Part shown: positions 17,552 to 26,349 of the stretch, piece by piece
Position numbering within the stretch: position 1 is the stretch's first letter
How the letters are laid out: each line of letters opens with the position of its first letter
Assembly: GCA_030747595.1 (NCBI GenBank)
Contig: JASLKK010000004.1
Coordinates: 1-64,000, forward strand
Length of the DNA stretch: 64,000 nucleotides
Direction: 5' to 3'
DNA from: Acidimicrobiales bacterium
Lineage (GTDB): Bacteria; Actinomycetota; Acidimicrobiia; Acidimicrobiales; MedAcidi-G1
Program-made: the position numbers and the translations under genes
The notes under the pieces: model-generated
Told to the model about the DNA's origin: nothing
Databases searched by the model: none
The model's input: only the letters and a program-made list of their open reading frames with translations

Positions 17552-18247
17552 ATGGGTATTGAAGAGACCAACCTCCTCGAGGCGATGCGAACCACGTTCT
17601 CGTGTCGGGACTTCACAGATGCTCCGGTCGCCGACGACCAGCTCCACCGGATCTTGGACGCGGCCCGCTTCGCTCCGTCAGGCGGCAACCGGCAGGGTTC
17701 GCACGTGGTCGTGGTCCGGGACCGCGCCCTGCGCCAACGGCTTGGCGAACTTTGCGGTCCGACCATGCGCCTCTATGCGGCACAGGGCGCCGCGGGCGAG
17801 ACGCCGTTCAATGCCGTCGTCGAATCTGCGGTCGACCCCGAGGTGGTGATGGCAGGCGACGACTCGACCCCCACGGGCCCCCCGGGTCTGTTCGAACGCC
17901 TCGGCGAGGTGCCGGTGGTCCTCGTCGTCACCGTGGACCTGTCGGTCGTGGCGTCAATGGACAAGGACCTCGACCGGGTCGGCGTGGTCACTGGTGCATC
18001 GGTGTACCCATTGGTCTGGAACATCCTTCTAGCGGCCCGCACGGAAGGCCTGGCCGGCGTGGTTACCACCGCCGTGGTGCCCGCCGAGGATGAGGTGCGA
18101 AGCCTCCTGGGGCTGCCCGAACATCACGCGGTGGCAGCCATGGTGCCCCTCGGCGAACCCGTCAGGCAACTCACGAAACTCTCCAGACGGCCGGTGGAGA
18201 ACTTCACGACCATCGACCGGTTCGACGGGCCACCGCTCACCGCCTGA
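17552..18247 (+). CDS. Nitroreductase family protein
   Basis: The 231-residue protein has the nitroreductase FMN fold: an N-terminal TTFSCRDFTDAPV with the conserved R-x-F/Y, APSGGNRQGSHVVVV for phosphate and isoalloxazine contacts, and a C-terminal GLPEHHAVAAMVPLGEP. The family reduces nitro, quinone or other electron-poor substrates with NAD(P)H. A TAGTTT box ends 6 nt before the ATG and no Shine-Dalgarno is at useful distance, which suggests a leaderless transcript. It heads a plus-strand set with the LLM enzyme (43 nt on) and the PEP-utiliser-like protein. Confidence 0.85.
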   Translation: MGIEETNLLEAMRTTFSCRDFTDAPVADDQLHRILDAARFAPSGGNRQGSHVVVVRDRALRQRLGELCGPTMRLYAAQGAAGETPFNAVVESAVDPEVVMAGDDSTPTGPPGLFERLGEVPVVLVVTVDLSVVASMDKDLDRVGVVTGASVYPLVWNILLAARTEGLAGVVTTAVVPAEDEVRSLLGLPEHHAVAAMVPLGEPVRQLTKLSRRPVENFTTIDRFDGPPLTA

Positions 18248-18290
18248 CCGGGCACCGGCGACAGGGCGACTGGCCGATGGGAACGATCTG

Positions 18291-19130
18291 ATGGAACTGG
18301 GCATCACCATCCACCTAACCGACCGGTCAATGGATGTTCGTGATCTTGCCTTGGCGGCAGAGGAGCGGGGCTTCTCGTCGCTCTGGGTGCCTGAACACAC
18401 CCACATTCCGACCAACCGGCTCACCTCGGCTCCGGACGGTGAATCCGAGTTGGCTGACGAGTACGCGCGGTCACCCGACCCCTGGATCTCCCTCGCGGCA
18501 GCGGCAGCCGTCACCGGGCGGATCCGGCTGGGTTCCGGCGTGTCGCTGGCCGCCCAGCATCACCCGATCAATCTCGCCAAGGCCGTGGCCAGCGTGGACT
18601 GCCTGTCGGCCGGCCGCACGGTGTGCGGTGTGGGCTTTGGATGGAACCGGGAGGAGATGGCCGACCACGGGGTCGACTTCGTCACCCGCCGGGCCCGGGT
18701 GCGTGAACACGTGGCCGCTATGCGAAGCCTGTGGGCTGACGAGGAAGCGGAGTTCCACGGCGAGTTCGTCGACTTCGACCCCTGCTGGTCGTGGCCGGTA
18801 CCCGTCCAGCGGCCCGGGCCATCGGTCCTGATCGGCGGCGGGGGAGGACCCCGCCTGCTCGCCGAGGTGGCGGCCTGGGCCGACGGCTGGCTACCCATTG
18901 GAGGATCTGGTCTGCAGGCAGGAATGGAGGCGCTCCGGGTGATTTGCGACGAGGTGGGACGGGACGTGGCGGACCTGGCGGTCATCCCCATCGGCACCAT
19001 TCCTGAATCAGGGAAGTTGGAGCACTACGCGTCGCTCGGTATCACCGAGACGGTGCTCCGTGTTCCGTCCGCCGGTCGCGACGAGGTCCTGCCGGTACTC
19101 GACGCCTACATGCGGTTCCTCAAGGTCTGA
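18291..19130 (+). CDS. LLM-class F420-dependent oxidoreductase
   Basis: The protein has 279 residues from the ATG at 18291. It has the luciferase-like TIM barrel: N-terminal MELGITIHLTD, a GFSSLWVPEH strand, RIRLGSGV with LAAQHHPINLAK, and GVGFGWNREEM, which together match the F420-dependent subgroup. These enzymes transfer hydride between reduced F420 and alcohols, aldehydes or enoyl groups. The stop is 3 nt before the next start, so the two are co-translated. Confidence 0.85.
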   Translation: MELGITIHLTDRSMDVRDLALAAEERGFSSLWVPEHTHIPTNRLTSAPDGESELADEYARSPDPWISLAAAAAVTGRIRLGSGVSLAAQHHPINLAKAVASVDCLSAGRTVCGVGFGWNREEMADHGVDFVTRRARVREHVAAMRSLWADEEAEFHGEFVDFDPCWSWPVPVQRPGPSVLIGGGGGPRLLAEVAAWADGWLPIGGSGLQAGMEALRVICDEVGRDVADLAVIPIGTIPESGKLEHYASLGITETVLRVPSAGRDEVLPVLDAYMRFLKV

Positions 19131-19133
19131 CCG

Positions 19134-20900
19134 GTGGCTCGGCAGCACATGGAAGGGGACGCTCAGGGCGAACTGGCTGACTTCGGACTGGGGCCCTACG
19201 TACACGGGACGCCGAGCCGACGGTTTCCGGTCTACACCCGTGGAAACGCCGGCGAGGTCTATCCGCAGCCGGTCTTTCCGCTTACCTCTGCCATGGCCAA
19301 GGCGTTGGCCGGGGATTCGACGGGTGACTTTCTGCGATCCACCGGGATGCTCACCGACGCTGAGTGCGACGAGGATGCCGATGTCTTCATGGGTGTGTTC
19401 GGTGGTTACACGTACATCAATCTTTCAGTCACCCGGGTGGTGGCCATCCGGACGCCCGGAACATCCATCGACGATGCCGATGCACCGTTCCTGGGGGCAG
19501 AGGGACTGGCCCCCGAGCACGTAGCGGACCGTCGCGACCGGAACTGGAGCGCCACGGTGCGCGGCCTCCGGTACGGCTGGCGGGTGTTGGCCAACCCGGA
19601 CCTCCCGGCGTTGGACGATGCGGCGGCCGAGATCGCCACCTGGAGGGCCGGCCTCACACCGATCGGCGAGGCCTCCGACGACGAGTTGTTCGACGAGACG
19701 GCGCAGATGCTCCCAATGATCAGCCGGATCTTCGCCCTCCACCTCTCGATCACCGGGGGCACTGGAATCGGTCTCGACGCCTTGCGACGGACAGCGGGTC
19801 GCCATGGCGAGGACCTGATGGTCCTGCTTGGCGGACTGGGCGACGTGGATTCGGCGGTTCCTTCCGATGCCCTCTGGGATCTCGGACGCCTGGTACGAGG
19901 TGATCCCCGTTTGACCGCCCACTTCGACGAGGGGCTCGATGGCCTCGAGACTCGGCTTCTCGGCGATGCCGCAGCGGTGGATTTCCTGGCGGCCTTTAAC
20001 GGGTTTCTCGCTCGACACGGTGCCCGCGGCCCCAACGAGTGGGAGATGGGCTGTGACGTGTGGGGGACAAAGCCGGCGTTGCCGTTGGCCCTCATCGACC
20101 GCATACGCCATGCCGACAATGACCATTCTCCGGGTGTCCGGGGGGCTCGACGGGCGACGGACCGTGAAGATGCGGTGGCAGCGGCCCGGCGCCGTGTCCG
20201 CCGCCACGAGCGATGGCTGTTTGACCGGGGGCTGCGATGCACGGTGGTTCGCACCCGGGGCCGGGAGCGGTGCAAGACGATTCTGGTGGAGGCCATCCAC
20301 GAGGGTCGACTCCGACTCCGGGAACTCGGCCGCCGCCTGGCCGAACGCCATCCCGGCGTGGCTCATGATGACCTGTTCTTCGTGACCCTTGACGAGGCCC
20401 CCGCCTACCGGGCCGAGCCCGAGGCGTTCGTCGATGTGGTGTCCGCACGACGGGCCATCCGAAATCAGCTGGAGGCGCTCGAACCGCCGTTTTCCTTCAC
20501 CGGCCGACTCCCACCGACGGACACCTGGCGGCGACGTGCAGATGCGACGACCGTCGAGGTGCTGGCGCCGGGAACCATCCTCACCGGCACGGGCGGCTCA
20601 CCCGGCGTGGCCCGAGGGCGGGCACGGGTGGTCACCGACCCGTCAGACCCCGGCGACCTAGGACCGGGTGACGTCCTGGTGGCACCGTTGACCGATCCGT
20701 CGTGGACACCGTTGTTCGTGCCCGTGGAGGCCGTGGTGGTCGACGTTGGCGGGCAGATGAGCCACGCGGTGATCGTGTCGCGTGAGCTGGGCCTGCCGTG
20801 CGTGGTGGCCGCCACCGGAGCGACCACCGCCATTCTCGACGGCACATTGATCGAGGTCGACGGTGCCGCCGGGACGATTCGGATTCTGGGCGACGACTAA
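19134..20900 (+). CDS. PEP-utilising-enzyme-like protein without an ATP-grasp domain
   Basis: The protein has 588 residues from a GTG at 19134; an ATG at 19149 is an alternative. The C-terminal 90 residues are the swivelling phosphohistidine domain of PEP synthase, PPDK and rifampin phosphotransferase: GSPGVARGRARVV, then DVGGQMSHAVIVSRELGLPCVV with the phospho-accepting His in SHA. The N-terminal TRGNAGEVYPQPVFPLT block matches the middle domain of rifampin phosphotransferase. The nucleotide-binding domain that normally makes the phosphohistidine is absent, so either a separate kinase partner is needed or the role has changed. It follows the LLM gene by 3 nt. Confidence 0.78.
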   Translation: MARQHMEGDAQGELADFGLGPYVHGTPSRRFPVYTRGNAGEVYPQPVFPLTSAMAKALAGDSTGDFLRSTGMLTDAECDEDADVFMGVFGGYTYINLSVTRVVAIRTPGTSIDDADAPFLGAEGLAPEHVADRRDRNWSATVRGLRYGWRVLANPDLPALDDAAAEIATWRAGLTPIGEASDDELFDETAQMLPMISRIFALHLSITGGTGIGLDALRRTAGRHGEDLMVLLGGLGDVDSAVPSDALWDLGRLVRGDPRLTAHFDEGLDGLETRLLGDAAAVDFLAAFNGFLARHGARGPNEWEMGCDVWGTKPALPLALIDRIRHADNDHSPGVRGARRATDREDAVAAARRRVRRHERWLFDRGLRCTVVRTRGRERCKTILVEAIHEGRLRLRELGRRLAERHPGVAHDDLFFVTLDEAPAYRAEPEAFVDVVSARRAIRNQLEALEPPFSFTGRLPPTDTWRRRADATTVEVLAPGTILTGTGGSPGVARGRARVVTDPSDPGDLGPGDVLVAPLTDPSWTPLFVPVEAVVVDVGGQMSHAVIVSRELGLPCVVAATGATTAILDGTLIEVDGAAGTIRILGDD

Positions 20901-20901
20901 G

Positions 20902-21993
20902 TCAGCCGTGGGCGGAGCGGAACCCGTCCATGAAGTCGACGAGCATCCGGACACTGTCCACCGGGAGGGCGTTGTAGACGCTGGCCCGGATACCACCCAC
21001 GCTGCGGTGGCCCTTGAGGTTCACCATGCCGGCGTCGGCGGCCTCGGCCACAAACCGCTCCTCCAGGTCCTCGTCGGGCAGGCGGAACACGATGTTCATC
21101 TGTGATCGGCTGGCCTCGTCGACCGGGCAGGCGTACCACCCGTCGCTCCCGTCGATGGCTCCGTAGAGGATTGAAGCTCGCTCTGCGGCCCGCTGCTCGA
21201 AGGTGGCCAGACCGCCCTCGGTCTGCATCCAGCGAAGCACCTTGCCCATGACGTAGATGGCGAACATGGGGGGCGTGTTGGCCATTGAGTCGTTGGAGTC
21301 ATGGGTGGCGTAGTCGAGGTAGGAGCTCAGGTCGCGGCCGTGGCTCGACAGCCGATCCTTCCGGACGATCACGACAGCCAGACCGGCGGGCCCGAGGTTC
21401 TTCTGGGCGCCGCCGTACACGAGGTCGTGGACGTCCCAGTCGATGGGGCGGCTCAGGAAGTCCGAGCTCATGTCGGTCACCAGCGGTACGTTCGCCGACG
21501 GCAACTCGGGGAATCGGATGCCGCCGATGGTCTCGTTGCTGGTTAGGTGGAGGTAACGGCTGCCGTCACTTACCTCGATCTCGTCTGTGCCCGGCATGCG
21601 GTCGAAAGCGCCCTCGGCGTCGGTCCACGCTTCGTACACAGGAGCGACCTTGCGGGCGTCGCCGAGGGCCTTCTTGCCCCAGGTGCCGGAGTTCACGTAG
21701 CCGGCCGTCTCGCCGTCGGCCAGCAGGTTCATCGGAACCTGGGCGAACTGCAACGAGGCGCCGCCCTGCAGGAACAGGATGGAGAACTCGTCGGGCACCG
21801 AAGCCAACGAACGGAAGTCGGCCAGGGCGTTCATGTGGACGGCGTCGTAGGCCGGGGCGCGATGGCTGGCTTCGATGATCGACATGCCGGTGCCGTCGAA
21901 GTCGAGGAGTTCGTCACGCACCTCTTCGAGGACCGACACCGGAAGGGTGCACGGGCCCGCGCAGAAGTTGTGGACACGGGTGGACGTGGTCAT
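20902..21993 (-). CDS. serC: Phosphoserine aminotransferase
   Basis: The 363-residue protein is a full-length class V aminotransferase of the SerC type. It opens with NFCAGPCTLP, has LFLQGGASLQF for substrate phosphate, TSNETIGGI, the PLP lysine at about Lys198 in GGAQKNLGPAG, and the closing LKGHRSVGGIRASVYNA. It makes 3-phosphoserine from 3-phosphohydroxypyruvate and glutamate in serine synthesis. The gene is convergent with the PEP-utiliser-like gene, with stops 1 nt apart. Confidence 0.95.
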   Translation of the reverse strand: MTTSTRVHNFCAGPCTLPVSVLEEVRDELLDFDGTGMSIIEASHRAPAYDAVHMNALADFRSLASVPDEFSILFLQGGASLQFAQVPMNLLADGETAGYVNSGTWGKKALGDARKVAPVYEAWTDAEGAFDRMPGTDEIEVSDGSRYLHLTSNETIGGIRFPELPSANVPLVTDMSSDFLSRPIDWDVHDLVYGGAQKNLGPAGLAVVIVRKDRLSSHGRDLSSYLDYATHDSNDSMANTPPMFAIYVMGKVLRWMQTEGGLATFEQRAAERASILYGAIDGSDGWYACPVDEASRSQMNIVFRLPDEDLEERFVAEAADAGMVNLKGHRSVGGIRASVYNALPVDSVRMLVDFMDGFRSAHG

Positions 21994-22191
21994 CGGGGTT
22001 CTCCCTTGGTCGAGCCCGGGCCGGCCGTAGCGGACACGAGGTCGTCGGTAGATGTCTCCGTGAGGGGACAGGGCCTGAATGGACTAGCCCATCCTACTTG
22101 AGTGGTTTCGGCGGGGGGAGAGGGGTCGGCCCCGGGCCGCTCGTTGGCGTGACCCGGTCGACCGGTGATCTGGGTCAAAGGGTGGTAGGTA

Positions 22192-23457
22192 TCAGCCGGT
22201 GATGAACGTGAGGCGACGCAGGACGGGTTCGACCACCGCGGCGGTCCGGGCGGCCGAGTCGGCCAGCATGTCGGGATCGGCCAGATCGGGTTCGTTGATT
22301 CCGATGGGCACCACCTCGTGGGTGGTTTCCCGATCAACCCACGTCGGGACATAGCCCAGGTCGGTGATTTGGGCGCCATCAGCCGTCTCGGTGACCTGGA
22401 ACCAGGCGATGAGGCCGTCTTGGGTTTCGGGTGGGCAAGAACTGCAAGGGTTGGTCTCGTCGCCGGGCTGGTTGGTGAGCAGATTGCCCAGTCCGAACGC
22501 CACAGCGTCGCCACCACGTCGGACTACCGGCTGGACGACGTGGGCGTGGTGCCCGAGCACCAGGTCGACCTCGGGGGCGGCTAGCAGACGTTCAGCTGCC
22601 GAGCGTTGTCGGTCCGTGGGGTCGGCCCGGTACTCCTCGCCCCAGTGCACGCTGACGACCACGAAGTCGGCACCGCCGGATCGGGCCGCCGCCGCCTCGT
22701 CGATCACCCGGTCCACGTCGAGGTGGGGGACCATCCATGGTGGGTCCACGGGAAGGTCCCGGCCGTTGATGAGGTCGGTGACCGAGAGGTGGGCCACCCG
22801 GAGGCCGCCGGGATTGAACCAGGCTGGCCCGTTGGCGTCCTCTGTGTCGGCCATGCCGGCGGTGGCCAGTCCGACCCGCCGTAGGTGGTGAAGAGTGGCC
22901 GTCACGCTGGATGGACCCGAATCCAGAGCGTGGTTCGACGCGAGTGAGCAGCCGTCATAGCCGGCGTCGGCAATGGCGTCGGCCAGCGATGACGGCACCC
23001 GGAACGTGCCTCGGAAGCTGAGGTCCTGGTCGTCCATCGACAACGGGCTCTCGAGATGACAGAGGGCCAGGTCTGCACCACTGATGATCGGGCGAATCCG
23101 TGCGAACAGGGGAGTGAAGTCCCATGCGTTCTCTCTGGCGGCCCGTTCAGCTACTGCACCGTGGCTGATGATGTCCCCGGTTGCCACCAGCGTGAACGAC
23201 AGCGGCGTCGGGGCGGTACTCGTCGGTTCGACCTCATCGGTGCCGTTGGTTGAGGTCACGGCGCTTGACCCGGCAGCAGGAACCGTGCTGTTGACCGGTG
23301 TTTCAACCGGGGCCTCGATCAGGGCCGACGGTTCCGGGTCGCCGCTGTCCACGAGGTCAGCCACGAGGAGTATTAGGAGGGCCACCATGGTGACGACCTG
23401 GAGCCGCCAGGCCAGTCGCCGTTCGGAACGGAACAGAGGGTGGACGGGTTCGCTCAC
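22192..23457 (-). CDS. CapA-like membrane-anchored metallophosphoesterase
   Basis: The protein has 421 residues from a GTG at 23457, whose GTGA overlaps the upstream stop. Residues about 15-37 are a membrane segment, then a Thr/Ser linker. The catalytic domain begins with LVATGDIISHG and contains LCHLESPLS, SLASNHALDSG, VVSVHWGEEY and VLGHHAHVVQP, the metal-ligand blocks of PGA_cap/CapA phosphoesterases. CapA proteins act in polyglutamate capsule synthesis; many single-domain relatives have unknown envelope roles. No capB or capC is nearby, so capsule function is not supported. Confidence 0.85.
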   Translation of the reverse strand: MSEPVHPLFRSERRLAWRLQVVTMVALLILLVADLVDSGDPEPSALIEAPVETPVNSTVPAAGSSAVTSTNGTDEVEPTSTAPTPLSFTLVATGDIISHGAVAERAARENAWDFTPLFARIRPIISGADLALCHLESPLSMDDQDLSFRGTFRVPSSLADAIADAGYDGCSLASNHALDSGPSSVTATLHHLRRVGLATAGMADTEDANGPAWFNPGGLRVAHLSVTDLINGRDLPVDPPWMVPHLDVDRVIDEAAAARSGGADFVVVSVHWGEEYRADPTDRQRSAAERLLAAPEVDLVLGHHAHVVQPVVRRGGDAVAFGLGNLLTNQPGDETNPCSSCPPETQDGLIAWFQVTETADGAQITDLGYVPTWVDRETTHEVVPIGINEPDLADPDMLADSAARTAAVVEPVLRRLTFITG

Positions 23458-25082
23458 CCGGCGTCGACCTGGCTCACGAGAGGCACGCCGGGACGCGCTG
23501 ACCGGTTGGTGGTACCGGCCTCCCGAACAACCTGTCCGTTGACCACCACGTGGTGGACACCGACCGACTCCAGCCACGTCTTCTCAATGGTTGCACGGTC
23601 GGAAATGGTGGCCGGGTCAAAGACGGTCACGTCGGCTGCCGCTCCGGCCGAGAGGCGGCCCCGTTGGGCCATGGCCGGGCTGGAACCCTCCAGCAGTCGG
23701 GCCGGGAGGATGGTCATCTTGGCCAATGCCTCAGGCAGCGTCAGTACGCCCTGGTCGCGCACGTAGTGGCCCAGCACCCGACTGAAACAGCCCGATGCCC
23801 GGGGATGGTTGTTGTGGGGCCTTTCGAGGATGGCGTCGGACCCCACCATGATCCAGGGGGTGGTGAGCGGCAGTTCGATGTCGTCGTCGGACATGGCGAA
23901 CGCCGCGGTGAGAAGGTTGTCCTTCCGAGCTGCTTGCCAGCCAGCCTCGTCAAGGCGCGTGGACGTGGCCGCGATCTGGAGGTCGGCCACCGTGATGCCG
24001 TACTTCTCCCGGAAGTTGTCGAACCGGGCGCTGTTCGCGTAGGTGGCCCAGAAGGTGTAGGGGTAGGAGCAGGCTGTCAGGGCCAGCCCGTCGGCCCGCG
24101 CGGCTTCTATCTGGGCTATCGCCTCGGCCATCCGCCCGGTGCCGCCGGTCGAGTTGACGTGCTCGATGTGGACGGCACAGCCCGTTCGCCGTGCCACGGT
24201 GACCGCCTCGGCAATGGCCTCCTCCTGGGTTCCCGGTTCCAGGTTCTCCGAGTACCGGAGGTGCAGGCAGAGGGGTACGCCGTGGGAGGCGGCGAGGTCG
24301 CCGTGACGGAGCATCTCGTCGAGGGTGACGCCGGGGACGTATTCCGGTTGTTCGTGGATGCCCAGTGCGCCCCCTCGTAGGTCAGCGTCGGCTCGTCGGA
24401 TCAACTCGTCGAGATGGCGATCGGTGGCGTAGTCGATGCCCGCACCGATGGCTGCCCGGTGGCTGTACTGGTCGGTGGCGCCGCCGTAGTTGACCGGCGG
24501 CCGGTGGGTAGACGAGCGCGACAGGAATGCGTCCATTGGGTCATTGATGCCGTGCATGCAGAGGTTGGAGGTGACCCCGTCGGCGATCTTGTTCCATTCT
24601 CCGTAACCGTTCACGGGGTAGGAAAGGATGTCGATGAAGCCGGGAGCGACCACCAGTCCCGTGGCGTTCAGGGTTGAACGGCCAACCAGCGGTGTGGTGG
24701 CCACGGTCATCACGGTGTCGCCGTCGATGCCCACGTGGGCCACAGCGTCGAACCCGGTCTCCGGGTCGATGACCCGCCCGCCGGCAACCACCAGGTCGTA
24801 GCGGTGGGTATCGACCGTGGTGGTGGTCTCATCAGCCCCAACGGTCGACGATGTCGGTGGTTCCGGGGGCCGGCTGGTGGATGAGCGAGGAACCGCCGGA
24901 ATGGTGGTCGGGCCAACGGCGGTTGCCCCACCATCTGGTCTGCCCGGAAGCCGCCGACCAAGCGCAAGGAGGGCGCCGCCGAAACCGATGCCGAGGACGA
25001 CTCGCCGTCTGCCCACTGCTTGGGGCCGCAAGTCGGAATCCGGGTACGGGTCGGGGTGCGGGTCGTCGGCAGCCTCGTCCAC
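23454..25082 (-). CDS. Exported D-aminoacylase-like amidohydrolase lacking the HxH motif
   Basis: The start is taken as GTG 25082, giving 542 residues; longer in-frame starts would run into the divergent gene. A twin-arginine-like signal GRRRVVLGIGFGG is followed by a Thr/Pro linker. The amidohydrolase domain starts at LVVAGGRVIDPETGFD. After APGFID, where N-acyl-D-amino-acid deacylases have H-x-H, the sequence is ILSYP. A Cys (NLCMHG), two His (CLHLRYSEN and HIEHVNS) and an Asp (VGSDAI) corresponding to the tight metal site appear to be kept. The C-terminus has the usual GRLSAGAAADVTVFDP. It is coupled to the CapA-like gene by GTGA. Confidence 0.78.
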   Translation of the reverse strand: MDEAADDPHPDPYPDSDLRPQAVGRRRVVLGIGFGGALLALGRRLPGRPDGGATAVGPTTIPAVPRSSTSRPPEPPTSSTVGADETTTTVDTHRYDLVVAGGRVIDPETGFDAVAHVGIDGDTVMTVATTPLVGRSTLNATGLVVAPGFIDILSYPVNGYGEWNKIADGVTSNLCMHGINDPMDAFLSRSSTHRPPVNYGGATDQYSHRAAIGAGIDYATDRHLDELIRRADADLRGGALGIHEQPEYVPGVTLDEMLRHGDLAASHGVPLCLHLRYSENLEPGTQEEAIAEAVTVARRTGCAVHIEHVNSTGGTGRMAEAIAQIEAARADGLALTACSYPYTFWATYANSARFDNFREKYGITVADLQIAATSTRLDEAGWQAARKDNLLTAAFAMSDDDIELPLTTPWIMVGSDAILERPHNNHPRASGCFSRVLGHYVRDQGVLTLPEALAKMTILPARLLEGSSPAMAQRGRLSAGAAADVTVFDPATISDRATIEKTWLESVGVHHVVVNGQVVREAGTTNRSARPGVPLVSQVDAG

Positions 25083-25144
25083 GGAGCCAGACGCTAGTGG
25101 TGGGCCGCCCCGGACCGGGTCCAGGCGGTGGCTACCGTGGCCGT

Positions 25145-26203
25145 GTGGTCGACGGGACGCTACGACGCGTCGGGCTCCTGCTGGGGACCGGCCTGCTGGT
25201 GGTGACCCTGACCGTGGTGGCCGGGCTGGAACGAGGCGGGTCCGACCACTGGGTGACCGGTCGACCATTGGCTGTCGTCAGTGCTCGACTGGTCGTCGAA
25301 CCCGCCCCGGCACGCAACCTCGATCCCTACCGTGGAACCGGTACGTGGGCCGACGCCTACGACTTCGATCCGGCCTATGCACCGGGGAAGTTGACGGTGG
25401 TGCCGACCGATCTGGCTCTCATGGCCGAGACCGGTGTCCGCACCCTGTTTATCCAGGCGTCGAGGTCGGACCGTCGTGCCGTGGGCCTCGTCGCCGACCC
25501 GTGGCTACTGGCCGGCTTCCTCCTGGCCGGCGATGCCGCCGACGTGGCGGTCGTTGCCTGGTACCTACCCAAGTGGACTGCTGACGACGAGGACCTTGAG
25601 CGCCTCCTGGCTCTGGACCGCTTCACCGTGCTGGGACGGCGGTTCGCAGGGATCGCGGTGGACATCGAGTGGAACCGAGACGACCTGGGGGCCATTGAAC
25701 GGTCGGATCGGCTGGTCGACCTGTCGGATCGGCTGCGACGAACGGTGGGCGACGATCCGCTGGGGGCGATCGTCATGCCACCGGTCATCACCGACGAGAT
25801 CAATCTGGCGTACTGGCCCGGCTTTCCGTGGGTCGAACTGGCCGGCCGCTACGACGTCTGGCTGCCCATGGGCTACTGGTCGTTCCGGACCGAGGAGCAT
25901 GCAGACCCGGCATTCTACACGACGGACAACATTCGTCGGCTGCGAGCTGACCTGGGCGACCCGGGCGCCGTCGTGCACGCCATTGGCGGTATCGGGGCGG
26001 CCGACGGGACGGCGGTGGTGGACCCCGGTGAACCGTTGACGTCGATCGACGACCTCGAACCTTTTGTGGCTGCATTGGTTGGCGAGGGGGCGATCGGCGG
26101 TTCGATCTACGACTGGGCATCCATGGGTGTCGACGCCCGGGTCCGGTTCGGCCAACTCATGGGCGACCCGTTTTCGGCAGATTTAGCGGCCTGGGCGGGC
26201 TGA
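25145..26203 (+). CDS. Exported TIM-barrel-like protein of unknown function
   Basis: The start is GTG 25145, preceded 6 nt earlier by TACCGT, giving 352 residues. One membrane/signal segment lies at about 8-26. The remainder alternates strands and helices with acidic motifs such as IAVDIEWN and a late VWLPMGYWSF, and ends with a strand GGSIYDWASMG. This recalls glycoside-hydrolase-type (beta/alpha)8 barrels, but I do not recognise a family and no catalytic pair can be assigned. The gene is divergent from the amidohydrolase, sharing a 62-bp intergenic region. Confidence 0.6.
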   Translation: MVDGTLRRVGLLLGTGLLVVTLTVVAGLERGGSDHWVTGRPLAVVSARLVVEPAPARNLDPYRGTGTWADAYDFDPAYAPGKLTVVPTDLALMAETGVRTLFIQASRSDRRAVGLVADPWLLAGFLLAGDAADVAVVAWYLPKWTADDEDLERLLALDRFTVLGRRFAGIAVDIEWNRDDLGAIERSDRLVDLSDRLRRTVGDDPLGAIVMPPVITDEINLAYWPGFPWVELAGRYDVWLPMGYWSFRTEEHADPAFYTTDNIRRLRADLGDPGAVVHAIGGIGAADGTAVVDPGEPLTSIDDLEPFVAALVGEGAIGGSIYDWASMGVDARVRFGQLMGDPFSADLAAWAG

Positions 26204-26349
26204 GGCCGAGAAGTCAACGTTGTGCCCACGGGCGGACGATTCCCTGTGGTGGTCGACCGCAATTGGTCCGCGCGCGCGGGTCGCGTACCATGGACGGTCC
26301 AGATCGGCCCGAGGGTGGATGGGGCTGAGTGATGGGGAGGCGACACCTG

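Noticed and set aside
19406..20366. Long minus-strand frames opposite the PEP-utiliser-like gene
   Set aside because: They mirror the sense gene and have no recognisable domains, while the sense frame has a clear phosphohistidine domain.
22000..22191. Regulatory RNA between serC and the CapA-like gene
   Set aside because: No conserved riboswitch core, stable hairpin with T-run or small gene was seen.
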